Source of the DNA: Echinicola jeungdonensis
GTDB lineage: Bacteria; Bacteroidota; Bacteroidia; Cytophagales; Cyclobacteriaceae
Reading direction: 5' to 3'
Assembly (NCBI RefSeq): GCF_030409905.1
Contig: NZ_JAUFQT010000001.1
Coordinates: 1,944,001 to 2,008,000 of the forward strand
DNA length: 64,000 nucleotides
A program made the position numbers and the translations under genes. Of this stretch, positions 44,130 through 53,371 are shown one piece after another; positions within the stretch are counted from its first letter, which is position 1; each line of letters begins with the position of its first letter. A model generated the notes under the pieces. The model saw nothing but the letters and a program-made list of their open reading frames with translations. It was not told the origin of the DNA and searched no databases.

Positions 44130-47100
44130 ATGAGAATCATTAATTTAAATATGCTATCAAATAGAAAAAATACGGGGAATTGGGTTTCTCCGTATTTTGT
44201 TTTTTGGGTGATTTTTTCCCTAATGGCCACAAGCATACAGGCCAGACAGGAACAAACTAAGCCCATAAGCTATTCCCAGGGTCAATTACAATATGAAGCC
44301 CAAGAGGATGGGGATAGGATACCAGATTTTTCTTATTGCGGATACCTGGCAAGTGAAATGGCCATTCCCACCATTCCGGTAAAAGTGGTTTTGTCATCAG
44401 ATAATGAAGATGCTACTGAAAAAATCCAAGCTGCTTTAGATTATGTGGGAACCTTGCCCAAAGATGAATTTGGATTCCGTGGTGCTGTTTTACTGGGACA
44501 AGGGACTTTTAAGGTCGGTGGCCAATTGCAATTGAATGCTTCGGGTGTGGTCTTGAGAGGAAGCGGACAAGGTGAGCAAGGTACTATCCTGCTTGGAACC
44601 GGAACTACCCGTGAAACTTTGATCAGGGTACTGGGTGAAGATGATAGACAATGGGGAGATACCCTGAAAATTTCCGATGAGTATGTTTCTGTAAATGCAA
44701 CCTCATTTAAGCTGGAGTCCTCTAATAAATTGAAGGAAGGCAATCAAGTGGCTGTGGTAAGACCATCTACCCAGGAATGGATTGACAAACTGGAAATGAA
44801 TGAGTTTGGTGGGGAAACCGGCTGGGTAGGCTGGAAACTCGGAGACCATACCTTAAGATGGGAAAGGAAAATCAAAGCCATAAATGGAAATGAAGTAGAA
44901 CTGGATGTGCCCATAACCAATTCCATTGATGAACAATTTGGAGGAGGGTATCTGGTAACCTATGATTGGCCTGGAAGAATTGAAAAAGTGGGGGTTGAAA
45001 ACCTGACTTTGAAATCTACTTATGACCAGGAAAATCCAAAAGATGAAGCCCATAGGTGGTCTGCCATCAGCCTGGAAAATGTACAGGATGCATGGGTAAG
45101 GCAAATTGAATTCAAACATTTTGCAGGATCTGCAGTGGCGATCTATAAAACTGGACGCAGGGTAACCGTAGAGGATTGTCAATCCTTATCTCCTGTATCT
45201 GAAATTGCCGGGGAAAGAAGGAATTCATTTTTCACCGAAGGCCAACAAACCCTTTTCCAAAGATGTTATTCAGAATATGGCTACCATGATTTTTCCACTG
45301 GTCTAGCCGTAGCAGGTCCAAATGCCTTTGTGCAGTGTAAAGCCTATTTGCCCCACAATTTCAGCGGTGCGCAGCAAGGCTGGGCATCCGGAATTTTGTT
45401 TGATGTGGTGAGGATCGATGGCCACGCCCTTAAGTTTTATAACCGTGAGCAGGAAGGAAGAGGAGCCGGATGGACAGCTGCCAACAGTATGTTCTGGCAA
45501 TGTAATGCTGCCAAAATTGAAAATTATAACCCACCCACAGCTCAAAACTGGGCCGTTGGAGTTTGGGCCCAATTCTCTGGTGATGGTTATTGGGGAGAGG
45601 TCAACAACCATGTCAATCCAAGAAGTTTATTTTATGCCCAATTGGAAGAAAGGTTGGGAATATTACCACTGGAACCTTATTTGATGCCGGTAGGGTCCGA
45701 ACCTTCCACCAGTCCCACATTGGAACAGGCGCGAGAACTGACCATATTGGCCAGGGAGGAGCTGCTGACCTTGGAAGAATGGGTTGCTTTAGCCCCAGAA
45801 AGAAATCCGATTTCTATCGAGCATGAAAACGCCAAAACTTTGGCTGACTTGCCTATAAATAGATATGGAAAAGAAATTGACATCTCTCAAGAGCAAATTG
45901 AGATTGTTAATGGCCGTTTGATTTGGGATGGAAAACTTTTGACCGGGAAAACCCAAACCGTGCAATGGTGGAGAGGAAGCATTAGACCTAGGGAAGTGGG
46001 AAGGGCAAGACCTCATGTCACCCGATTTGTTCCTGGAAGATATGGAAAAGGTTATACTGATTATATCCCTGATGTAGTAAAATCCCTGAAAAATAACGGA
46101 GCGGTTGCCCTGGATCATAATTATGGATTGTGGTATGATCGCCGCAGGGATGACCATGAACGCGTTCGCCGTATGGATCCTGATGTTTGGCCGCCATTTT
46201 ATGAGCAGCCTTTTGCCAGAAGTGGTAAAGGGGAAGCTTGGGATAGGTTAAGCAAATATGACTTGACAAAATATAATACCTGGTATTGGAGCCGCTTGAA
46301 GCAATTTGCTGACCAGGCAGAAGATGAAGGGATCCTGTTGATGCACCAAAATTATTTCCAGCACAATATCCTGGAAGCAGGTGCTCACTGGGCAGATTCT
46401 CCCTGGAGGCCTGCCAATAATATCAACCATACGGGATTTCCCGAGCCAGCACCATACGCGGGGGACAAAAGGATTTTTTTGGATGAACAATTTTATGATA
46501 TCAACCATCCTGTCAGAAGGGAATTGCACAGGTTGTTTATCAGGCAGTGTATGGAAAACTTTGCTGAAAACAGCAATGTCCTACAGTTTACTAGTGCAGA
46601 GTACACTGGCCCATTACATTTTGTGGAATTCTGGCTGGATGTGATCCAGGAATGGCAACAGGAAAAGGGCCAGGATGCTTTGATAGCCCTGAGTACTACC
46701 AAAGATGTCCAGGATGCCATCCTTGCTGATGAAAAAAGGAATGACTTGGTGGATGTGATTGATATCCGTTATTGGCACCCATCTGAAGATGGTGATTATG
46801 CGCCCCAAGGAGGCAAACACCTTGCACCTCGTCAGCATGCACGGAAAATGAGACAGGGAAAAGAAACGCCTGGATCTGTTTACGAAGGAGTCTTGAGATA
46901 CAGAAAACTATTCCCAGACAAAGCGGTGATTTACTCCACCCATGCAGCAGGTGGATTAGGTTGGCCTGTGCTTTTTGCAGGTGGGTCATTGCCTAGCTTG
47001 CCGGAAATTGATGTAGAAGGGTTTAAAGAAAGCTTAGCTACTTTCCGCCCTGTTGATTCCAAAGGTTCCAATTGGAAAATGGAAAACCAAAATGGTGAAC

Positions 47101-47288
47101 AACTGATCTACAGTCGTGGGAATGCCAAACTGGACCTTGAGCTGAGTGGATCAAGAAGTCGACTTGAGGCTTACATTATCAATCCTGAATCAGGAAAATT
47201 GGAAGAACGAACCAGTTTAAGAGGAAGTCGAAGCAAAACCCTTGATTTGCCTGATGAGGGCGGCTGGGTGGTTTATATCAAAAAATAA
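44130..47288 (+). CDS. Large secreted two-domain protein: parallel beta-helix plus barrel-like domain (DUF6298-like), function unknown
   Basis: 1052 residues with a late hydrophobic signal (about 21-38, ending SIQA); an ATG at 44151 would shorten it. Residues about 60-500 look like a right-handed beta-helix (IQAALDYVGTL, GAVLLGQGTFKVGGQLQLNASGVVLRGSGQG, VGVENLTLKSTYD). About 590-960 look like a (beta/alpha)8-like region (GAVALDHNYGLWYDRRRDDHER, ILLMHQNYFQHNILEAGAHW, LQFTSAEYTGPLHFVEFWLDV, DVIDIRYWHP). A small beta domain ends the protein (PDEGGWVVYIKK), like those of GH140-type proteins. The Glu in SAEYTGP and Asp in DHNYG are possible catalytic acids. I believe the second half is catalogued as DUF6298. 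A pectinolytic glycosidase or epimerase is possible; I do not assign one. Confidence 0.6.
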   Translation: MRIINLNMLSNRKNTGNWVSPYFVFWVIFSLMATSIQARQEQTKPISYSQGQLQYEAQEDGDRIPDFSYCGYLASEMAIPTIPVKVVLSSDNEDATEKIQAALDYVGTLPKDEFGFRGAVLLGQGTFKVGGQLQLNASGVVLRGSGQGEQGTILLGTGTTRETLIRVLGEDDRQWGDTLKISDEYVSVNATSFKLESSNKLKEGNQVAVVRPSTQEWIDKLEMNEFGGETGWVGWKLGDHTLRWERKIKAINGNEVELDVPITNSIDEQFGGGYLVTYDWPGRIEKVGVENLTLKSTYDQENPKDEAHRWSAISLENVQDAWVRQIEFKHFAGSAVAIYKTGRRVTVEDCQSLSPVSEIAGERRNSFFTEGQQTLFQRCYSEYGYHDFSTGLAVAGPNAFVQCKAYLPHNFSGAQQGWASGILFDVVRIDGHALKFYNREQEGRGAGWTAANSMFWQCNAAKIENYNPPTAQNWAVGVWAQFSGDGYWGEVNNHVNPRSLFYAQLEERLGILPLEPYLMPVGSEPSTSPTLEQARELTILAREELLTLEEWVALAPERNPISIEHENAKTLADLPINRYGKEIDISQEQIEIVNGRLIWDGKLLTGKTQTVQWWRGSIRPREVGRARPHVTRFVPGRYGKGYTDYIPDVVKSLKNNGAVALDHNYGLWYDRRRDDHERVRRMDPDVWPPFYEQPFARSGKGEAWDRLSKYDLTKYNTWYWSRLKQFADQAEDEGILLMHQNYFQHNILEAGAHWADSPWRPANNINHTGFPEPAPYAGDKRIFLDEQFYDINHPVRRELHRLFIRQCMENFAENSNVLQFTSAEYTGPLHFVEFWLDVIQEWQQEKGQDALIALSTTKDVQDAILADEKRNDLVDVIDIRYWHPSEDGDYAPQGGKHLAPRQHARKMRQGKETPGSVYEGVLRYRKLFPDKAVIYSTHAAGGLGWPVLFAGGSLPSLPEIDVEGFKESLATFRPVDSKGSNWKMENQNGEQLIYSRGNAKLDLELSGSRSRLEAYIINPESGKLEERTSLRGSRSKTLDLPDEGGWVVYIKK

Positions 47289-47292
47289 TATA

Positions 47293-47371
47293 ATAGCTCT
47301 CGGTTGCAATGAGGGCTATTCCACGTATTTATTGGTCCTTGTTTCAATGGTCCTCGTTGCAAACGTGGACC
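47293..47371 (+). other. Two short hairpins in the 125-base gap before the GH140 gene
   Basis: ATAGCTCTC (47293-47301) pairs with GAGGGCTAT (47311-47319, one G-U). GGTCC (47349-47353) pairs with GGACC (47367-47371) around an inner CGTT/AACG pair. Neither has a T-run, so they are repeat-like or mRNA-processing hairpins rather than terminators. Confidence 0.4.
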
Positions 47372-47413
47372 ATACATATAAAAAAAAAGAAAGCAATTAT
47401 TAAAACACAAAAT

Positions 47414-48835
47414 ATGCATCTCAACAAAATAACAATTGGCATTGCCGCCCTGACATTGGGTAGCTTTATGGGCTGTCAAAGCCCCAAAGAGGAAACCAAG
47501 GTGGAAGTTGAAGAGCCACAGGGCCTTCCTGCCCTTAAAGTTTCTGAAAATGACCGGTATTTTGTGACCGAAAAAGGGGAACCCTTCTTTTGGTTGGGGG
47601 ATACAGGTTGGTTGATGTTCAATAAGCTGAAAAGAGAAGAAACAGAACATTACCTGGAAGACAGAAAACAAAAAGGATACAATGTCATCCAAGTGATGAC
47701 CCTGCATACGCTTGGAGCCGTCAATGCCTATGGGGACAGCGCCTTGATCAACCAAAATGTGGCGGAACCATTGATTACTGAAGGGGACGATTTCTCTGAC
47801 TCCATTGCGTATGATTTTTGGGACCATATTGATTTTGTGGTCAATACAGCAGAAGAAAAAGGGCTATATGTGGCCATGGTCCCTGTATGGGGCAATAATG
47901 TGAAAAATGGCGGGGTAACCGTTGAGGAAGCCAAAGCCTATGGCCAATTTTTGGGAGAAAGGTACAAGGATCAAAAGAATGTGATCTGGCTTAATGGGGG
48001 TGATACCTTTGGTAATGAATATACCGATGTTTGGAATGCCCTTGGAAATACTCTGGATCAGGTTAACCCCAATCACCTGATTACTTTCCACCCAAGAGGG
48101 AGGATGCAGTCTTCCGATTGGTTTGCAGATGCGCCTTGGATGGATTTCCATATGTTCCAATCAGGTCATAGACGTTATGATCAGGATGACACCGAAAGGG
48201 CCTATGGTGAAGACAACTGGAGATATGTAAAGGCAGATTATGCCCTGGATCGTAAAATGCCAACCGTAGATGGTGAACCTTCCTATGAAGGGATCCCTGA
48301 AGGATTGCATGATCCTGAAGAAGGATTTTGGGATGATGATGCAGTGAGAAGGTATGCTTACTGGGCAGTTTTTGCAGGTGCTGCCGGCCATACTTATGGA
48401 CACAGCGCTGTGATGCAAATGCACCGCGAACAAGATGGAGAAGTAGGTGCTTATGGAAACAAAAAACTTTGGACTGAGGCTTTGGATGATCCGGGAGCCA
48501 AACAAATGGTCCATTTGAAAGACCTGATTCTGGAATTCCCCTATTTGGAAAGAGTGCCGGATCAATCCCTGGTGGTCAATCAAGGAGAGAAATATGATTA
48601 CCTGGCAGCTACCAGAGGTGAGGATTATGCCCTGGTTTACACTTATACCGGAAGACCTATTGAAGTTGATTTGGAAGTTATTGAAGGCGAAAATGTTAAG
48701 GCCAGGTGGTTCAATCCGCGAAATGGGCAGTTTTCCGAAATCGGTGAATTTGAGGCAGTTGGGAATAAAGAGTTCACACCAAGCGGGAAGGTGCAGGATG
48801 GCAACGATTGGGTTTTGGTGTTAAATTACATGTAA
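47414..48835 (+). CDS. GH140-family (DUF4038) lipoprotein, candidate apiosidase
   Basis: 473 residues from the ATG at 47414, which gives lipobox SFMGC (Cys21); the ATG at 47309 would add 35 residues with no signal. The barrel opens with RYFVTEKGEPFFWLGDTGWLMF, the standard DUF4038 entry. It continues with VIQVMTLHTL and IWLNGGDTFGNEY (Asp197, candidate acid/base). VDGEPSYEGIPEGLHD (Glu288, candidate nucleophile) and YWAVFAGAAGHTYGHSAVMQM follow. The C-terminal beta domain (about 380-473; YDYLAATRGEDYALVYTYTGRPIEV, WFNPRNGQ, GNDWVLVLNYM) is the 'collagen-binding-like' domain that accompanies this family. GH140 is defined by an enzyme releasing D-apiose from RG-II. That suits the D-apiose-type operon at 6016-15124. 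Family good; substrate inferred. Confidence 0.83.
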   Translation: MHLNKITIGIAALTLGSFMGCQSPKEETKVEVEEPQGLPALKVSENDRYFVTEKGEPFFWLGDTGWLMFNKLKREETEHYLEDRKQKGYNVIQVMTLHTLGAVNAYGDSALINQNVAEPLITEGDDFSDSIAYDFWDHIDFVVNTAEEKGLYVAMVPVWGNNVKNGGVTVEEAKAYGQFLGERYKDQKNVIWLNGGDTFGNEYTDVWNALGNTLDQVNPNHLITFHPRGRMQSSDWFADAPWMDFHMFQSGHRRYDQDDTERAYGEDNWRYVKADYALDRKMPTVDGEPSYEGIPEGLHDPEEGFWDDDAVRRYAYWAVFAGAAGHTYGHSAVMQMHREQDGEVGAYGNKKLWTEALDDPGAKQMVHLKDLILEFPYLERVPDQSLVVNQGEKYDYLAATRGEDYALVYTYTGRPIEVDLEVIEGENVKARWFNPRNGQFSEIGEFEAVGNKEFTPSGKVQDGNDWVLVLNYM

Positions 48836-48852
48836 TATAAATGGCGGATTTT

Positions 48853-48904
48853 GAGGCAAATAGAGGATAAGGCTCTTTGTTTTATGTGGTTTTGTCCTTG
48901 CCTC
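48853..48904 (+). other. Long imperfect hairpin before the GH28 gene
   Basis: GAGGCAA (48853-48859) pairs with TTGCCTC (48898-48904), and inside them GGATAA pairs with TTGTCC (one G-U). No T-tract. It fills most of the 117-base gap and may be a repeat or processing site within the operon. Confidence 0.35.
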
Positions 48905-48952
48905 GCAAATTAAACAAGTCAAAAAAATTGGCCTATTAATCCAAAGTAACAA

Positions 48953-50536
48953 ATGAACAAGCGTTTATCCTATTTATTATTAGTCAGTCTTTTTATCACC
49001 TTTTCGGCCCTTGGTGGTCCCAAGGAAGGATGGATCAATATCCTGGAAGTAGGTGGAAACAATAAAGGAGAACTTTGCACGGAAGCCATTCATGGTGCTA
49101 TCGAAAAGGCCTCAGAAAGAGGAGGGGGAACTATTTATTTCCCTGCAGGGGAATACCTGACCGGAGCGATAAAATTGGAAAGCAATATTACCCTTCATCT
49201 TGATGCAGGGGCGGTATTAAAATTTTCTACCAATTTTGAACATTACCTTCCCTTTGTACAGATGCGTTGGGAAGGGACCGTAATGAACAACTTTTCACCT
49301 CTGATTTATGCTTATGAAGCTGAAAATATAACCATTACCGGTAGAGGTAGAATTGATGGCCAGGGGAAACCTTGGTGGATGGAAATGTTCCGTATCCATG
49401 AGGCGAAGGGCCCCATTCCTTTGACCAAATACCAAAAGATGTGGATGGAGCAAAACGAAGGGCTTGAAACAGAAGAATATTATCAAAAGACCATGAATTT
49501 GAAATTCTTCCGACCACCCTTGATTCAGCCTTTCCGTTGTAAAAATGTTCGCATTGAAGGGGTGACCATTGAAAATTCCCCGTTTTGGACGGTAAACCCT
49601 GCTTTTTGTGAAAATGTGACCATTACAGGGGTAACCATCAAAAACCCACCATCTCCCAATACAGATGGAATCAACCCAACTTCTTGCAAAAATGTCCACA
49701 TTTCTGACAGCCATATCAGTGTAGGGGATGATTGCATCACCATCAAATCCGGAAGGGATATCAATGGAAGAAAGTGGGCTACACCAACCGAAAATGTAAC
49801 CATTACCAACTGCACCATGCTTAGCGGTCACGGTGGTGTGGTTATCGGAAGTGAGATTTCTGGTAGCATTAGGAAAGTAACCATCTCCAATTGTGTCTTT
49901 GATGGTACCGATAGGGGCATTCGCTTGAAAGCAGCCCGTGGACGTGGGGGTGTTGTAGAGGAAATCCGCGTGAATAATGTGGTGATGAAAAATATCCAAA
50001 AAGAGGCTTTTGTGATGAACCTCTTCTATGATAAAAATACCAAACCTGAACCGGTGACCGAAAGAACTCCAACTTTCAGAAATATTCATATTTCCAATGT
50101 GACTGGTTCCGGGGTGAATGTAGCAGGAAAAGTATTGGGTATTGAAGAGATGCCAGTTCAGGATATCAGCTTCTCCAATATCAATATGGAAGCTAAAGAA
50201 GGCCTTTTTATCCACACAGCTAAAGAAGTGGAATTGCATGATGTTAAAATCTCTACAGAGATTGGACCATCTGTAACAGCTGAAGAGGTGCATGGTTTGG
50301 TATTGGATAATGTGAAAACAGAAAAACCAAAACAAGATCGCCCTGTAGTGGAGATCAAAAATGTATCCAATGCATTCATCACTAATAACTTCCCCATGGT
50401 GGAAACGCCAAACTATTTGGAAATTTCGGGAGAGAAAACAGAAAAGATTTTCCTTCAAAACAACCAATGGGGCAATGTAACCAACCCTGTAATCAAAGGT
50501 AAAGGTTTAAATACCAACGCCATTAGTGAAAAATAA
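48953..50536 (+). CDS. GH28 polygalacturonase-family enzyme (second copy)
   Basis: 527 residues, signal peptide (about 1-22, ending FSALGG). Beta-helix with GH28 motifs in order: SPNTDGINPTSCKNV, SVGDDCITIKSGRDINGRKW, SGHGGVVIGSEISG and RGIRLKAARGRGG. NTDGI and GDDCI hold the catalytic aspartates and RLK replaces the usual RIK. The protein is not a lipoprotein and differs from the 21996 GH28, which has RGDGID, so the two probably cut different bonds (homogalacturonan versus RG backbone or exo versus endo). Its end overlaps a GTG that could start the next gene. Confidence 0.92.
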   Translation: MNKRLSYLLLVSLFITFSALGGPKEGWINILEVGGNNKGELCTEAIHGAIEKASERGGGTIYFPAGEYLTGAIKLESNITLHLDAGAVLKFSTNFEHYLPFVQMRWEGTVMNNFSPLIYAYEAENITITGRGRIDGQGKPWWMEMFRIHEAKGPIPLTKYQKMWMEQNEGLETEEYYQKTMNLKFFRPPLIQPFRCKNVRIEGVTIENSPFWTVNPAFCENVTITGVTIKNPPSPNTDGINPTSCKNVHISDSHISVGDDCITIKSGRDINGRKWATPTENVTITNCTMLSGHGGVVIGSEISGSIRKVTISNCVFDGTDRGIRLKAARGRGGVVEEIRVNNVVMKNIQKEAFVMNLFYDKNTKPEPVTERTPTFRNIHISNVTGSGVNVAGKVLGIEEMPVQDISFSNINMEAKEGLFIHTAKEVELHDVKISTEIGPSVTAEEVHGLVLDNVKTEKPKQDRPVVEIKNVSNAFITNNFPMVETPNYLEISGEKTEKIFLQNNQWGNVTNPVIKGKGLNTNAISEK

Positions 50537-50543
50537 TAGGGTG

Positions 50544-51485
50544 ATGCAAAACGTGAAAAATATAGGTTTGATGGCTTTTCTGGCATTGGTAATCACTGTT
50601 CTCAGTGCTTGCCAGTCAGAAAAGGAATATTACATTTTTACCTCTTTCAGGGAACCAGCCGATGAGGGGCTATATCTGGCCTACAGCGAAGATGGTTATA
50701 ACTGGAAGGATTTGGGTGGACCTTATTTGCCTCCTGTAGTTGGGGAAAGTAAGATCATGAGAGACCCTTCCGTGGTTAAAGGCCCGGATGGTACTTACCA
50801 TATGGTTTGGACAACTGACTGGAGAGGTGGAAATGGCTTTGGCTATGCCAGCACCAAAGACTTCATTAACTGGTCAGAGCAACAGTTTATTCCTGTGATG
50901 GACCATGAACCTGATGTGGTGAATGTATGGGCTCCAGAGATTTATTATGATGATGTCAAAGAAAGGTATATCATCATTTGGGCTTCTACCATTCCTTACC
51001 GTTTCGAAAAGGGCGAAGAAGAAGAGAAGAATAATCACCGGATGTATTATACCACCACCAAAGACTTCAAGACCTTTACCGATACCGAACTTTTTATCGA
51101 TCCTGGATTTAGCGTCATTGATGCTGTGATTGTCAAAAGGGGAATAGAAGATTATGCCCTGGTATTGAAGGATAATACCCGGCCCAACCGAAACCTGAAG
51201 GTGGCATTCGGTGGATCTCCCCTGGGACCTTTTGATGATATTTCAGAGCCCTATACTGATTTCCTGACCGAAGGACCAACAGTGATTAAGGAAGATGGAA
51301 AATGGATCATTTATTACGATAGTTATGGGTCAAAAACCTATGAAGCTGTCGCCACTGAGAATTTTGAATCCTTTACTAATATTGCTGATCAAGTCAGCCT
51401 TCCTGAAGGTCACAAACACGGCACCATAAGCACGATTTCCGAAGATGTTTTGGAAAAACTAAAAGCAGAAGCGAAAAAGAAATAA
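50544..51485 (+). CDS. GH43-like five-bladed beta-propeller lipoprotein
   Basis: 313 residues from the ATG at 50544 (a GTG at 50526 overlaps the previous gene). Lipobox VLSAC. The pattern is a GH43/GH32-type propeller: YYIFTSFREPADEGLYLAYSEDGYNWKDLG, SKIMRDPSVVKGPDGTYHMVWTTDWRGGNGFGYASTKDFINWSE, NVWAPEIYYDDVKERYIIIWAS and GFSVIDAVIVKRGIEDYALVLKD. The Asp in MRDPS, Glu in WAPEI and the Asp in IDAVI are placed like the GH43 catalytic trio. GH43 enzymes remove arabinose, galactose or xylose side chains from pectin. Starts 7 bases after GH28 and 1 base precedes the next gene, so it is co-transcribed. Confidence 0.8.
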   Translation: MQNVKNIGLMAFLALVITVLSACQSEKEYYIFTSFREPADEGLYLAYSEDGYNWKDLGGPYLPPVVGESKIMRDPSVVKGPDGTYHMVWTTDWRGGNGFGYASTKDFINWSEQQFIPVMDHEPDVVNVWAPEIYYDDVKERYIIIWASTIPYRFEKGEEEEKNNHRMYYTTTKDFKTFTDTELFIDPGFSVIDAVIVKRGIEDYALVLKDNTRPNRNLKVAFGGSPLGPFDDISEPYTDFLTEGPTVIKEDGKWIIYYDSYGSKTYEAVATENFESFTNIADQVSLPEGHKHGTISTISEDVLEKLKAEAKKK

Positions 51486-51486
51486 A

Positions 51487-53355
51487 ATGAGCTATAACGA
51501 AATTTTAAATAATAATTTTAAAAAGCTTTTTGCCGGTTTATTGATGACCGGTGCGACGCTGGGAACGGCTGAAGTAATGGGGCAAGATACCCTTCATTAC
51601 AGCGGTGAAACCCTTTCCCGGGTGGATTACCACCACGGCCAATTACAACCAGCCGTTGGCGTTCATGCCATCCAGACCATGCGTGCCAACAGGCAACAGC
51701 CTGATAAGGCAGATGGATTTGGCTGGACCTATAACCATGCTCCTATGTTGGCTTACTGGAATGGCACTTTCTTTATGGAATACCTTAGTGATCCAGTGGG
51801 TGAGCATATTCCACCTGGCCAGACTTTGTTGCAGACTTCCAAGGATGGCTACAACTGGACGGATCCGGAAGTGATTTTTCCTCCATACCGCATACCAGAT
51901 GGCACCACCAAAGAAAACTATGAAGGGGTGGCCAAGGACCTGGATGCTGTCATGCACCAAAGAATGGGCTTTTATGTAGCCTCCAATAATAAATTTTTGG
52001 CTTTGGCTTATTATGGTATTGCATTGGATGCCCATGATGGACCTAATGATGGCCATGGAATCGGCCGTGTAGTGAGGGAAATCAATGAAGATGGCAGTTT
52101 TGGTCCTATCCACTTTATCCGCTATAACGATGGATGGAATGAGGACAATACAGATTACCCATTTTATAAAGACAGCAAGGACAAAGCTTTTGTAAAAGCC
52201 TGTGATGAATTGCTTAGCAAACCCTTGATGATGCAGCAATGGGTAGAGGAAGCCGACAGGGATGATCCATTGATTCCTCTTCAAAAGCAATATAAGGCAT
52301 TCAGTTATTACCATTTGCCTGATGGCAGGGTGGTAGGTTTGTGGAAACACGCCCTTACCAGTGTTAGCCATGATGGAGGAGAGACTTGGGAATACAATCC
52401 ATTGAGAGCTCCTGGCGTGGTAAATGGCAATGCAAAAATCTGGGGCCAAAGAACGGATGATGGCGCTTATGCCACTGTCTATAATCCTTCAGAATACAGG
52501 TGGCCATTGGCTGTTTCAACCAGCCAGGATGGTTTGGATTATACGGATCTTCTTTTGGTGCATGGAGAAATCACTTCTATGCGTTACGGGGGAAATTATA
52601 AATCCTATGGTCCTCAATATGTAAGGGGTATCCTGGAAGGTAATGGCAACCCACCAGACAACAAAATGTGGTTGACCTACAGTGTAAACAAGGAGGATAT
52701 CTGGGTAGCATCTGTACCTACTCCAATTACCGCAGAAGCTGCTGGCCACGCCAATGAGGTATTTAATGAAATTCCTGACGGGAGTGAATTAGATCTATGG
52801 AATATCTACAGCCCTGCATGGGCAAGGGTAGAAATAGAAAAAGATAATGAAGGAAATAAATGGTTGGCATTCAATGATAAGGACCCATTTGATTATGGCA
52901 AGGCCCAAAGGATTGTTCCGGAAAGCGAACAGTTGCATGTGGAATTTACTGTTAAGCCAGAACAAAATGACCATGGAAAATTCCAAATAGAATTCCGGGA
53001 TGCTAAAGGCCGACCTGGTGTGCAGTTGATCTTTGATGAAGATGGAAAGTTCAAAACCCGGTCAGGGTACCGGATGAATACCCTGACCGAGTATGAGGCT
53101 GGCGAGGAATACCATGTTGAATTGGAGCTGGATGCCAGTACCCGTTTCTATCAGATAAAGGTCAATGGAGAAAACAAAGGACCTAAATTGTTCTTTGCTC
53201 CATTGGATAAAATGGAAAGGGTGATGTTCAGAACTGGAACACAAAGATATTTCCCTACAGCTGAAACACCTACTGACCAGGATTATGATCTTGAAGATCC
53301 GGGAAGGGAAGATCCTGAAGCCAAGTTCTACCTAAAGTCCTTAATTACTTATTAA
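51487..53355 (+). CDS. Secreted beta-propeller (sialidase-fold-like) protein with C-terminal concanavalin-like domain
   Basis: 622 residues with a signal peptide (about 11-32, ending EVMGQ). Residues about 40-410 have propeller-type repeats: GFGWTYNHAPMLAYWNGTFFMEYL, TLLQTSKDGYNWTDPEVIFP, VGLWKHALTSVSHDGGETWEYN (an Asp-box-like S.DGG.TW) and LAVSTSQDGLDYTDLLLVHG. About 430-622 resemble a lectin/laminin-G-like sandwich (VEFTVKPEQNDHGKFQIEFRDAKGRPGVQLIFDEDG). I do not recognise a defined GH family. Several uncharacterised propeller families act on RG-II and RG-I side chains, and its place between GH43 and GH78 suggests a similar role. Confidence 0.6.
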   Translation: MSYNEILNNNFKKLFAGLLMTGATLGTAEVMGQDTLHYSGETLSRVDYHHGQLQPAVGVHAIQTMRANRQQPDKADGFGWTYNHAPMLAYWNGTFFMEYLSDPVGEHIPPGQTLLQTSKDGYNWTDPEVIFPPYRIPDGTTKENYEGVAKDLDAVMHQRMGFYVASNNKFLALAYYGIALDAHDGPNDGHGIGRVVREINEDGSFGPIHFIRYNDGWNEDNTDYPFYKDSKDKAFVKACDELLSKPLMMQQWVEEADRDDPLIPLQKQYKAFSYYHLPDGRVVGLWKHALTSVSHDGGETWEYNPLRAPGVVNGNAKIWGQRTDDGAYATVYNPSEYRWPLAVSTSQDGLDYTDLLLVHGEITSMRYGGNYKSYGPQYVRGILEGNGNPPDNKMWLTYSVNKEDIWVASVPTPITAEAAGHANEVFNEIPDGSELDLWNIYSPAWARVEIEKDNEGNKWLAFNDKDPFDYGKAQRIVPESEQLHVEFTVKPEQNDHGKFQIEFRDAKGRPGVQLIFDEDGKFKTRSGYRMNTLTEYEAGEEYHVELELDASTRFYQIKVNGENKGPKLFFAPLDKMERVMFRTGTQRYFPTAETPTDQDYDLEDPGREDPEAKFYLKSLITY

Positions 53356-53371
53356 TACCACATTTTAAATC

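Noticed and set aside
47309..47413. Upstream ATG as start of the GH140 gene
   Set aside because: It would add 35 residues and destroy the lipoprotein signal starting at 47414; the DNA here consists of repeat-like hairpins.
49295..50467. Long open frame on the minus strand (about 390 codons) inside the second GH28 gene
   Set aside because: It is rich in Phe, His, Ile and Tyr, has no domain pattern, and lies opposite a GH28 gene whose catalytic motifs are all intact. It is a codon-usage shadow of the beta-helix repeats.
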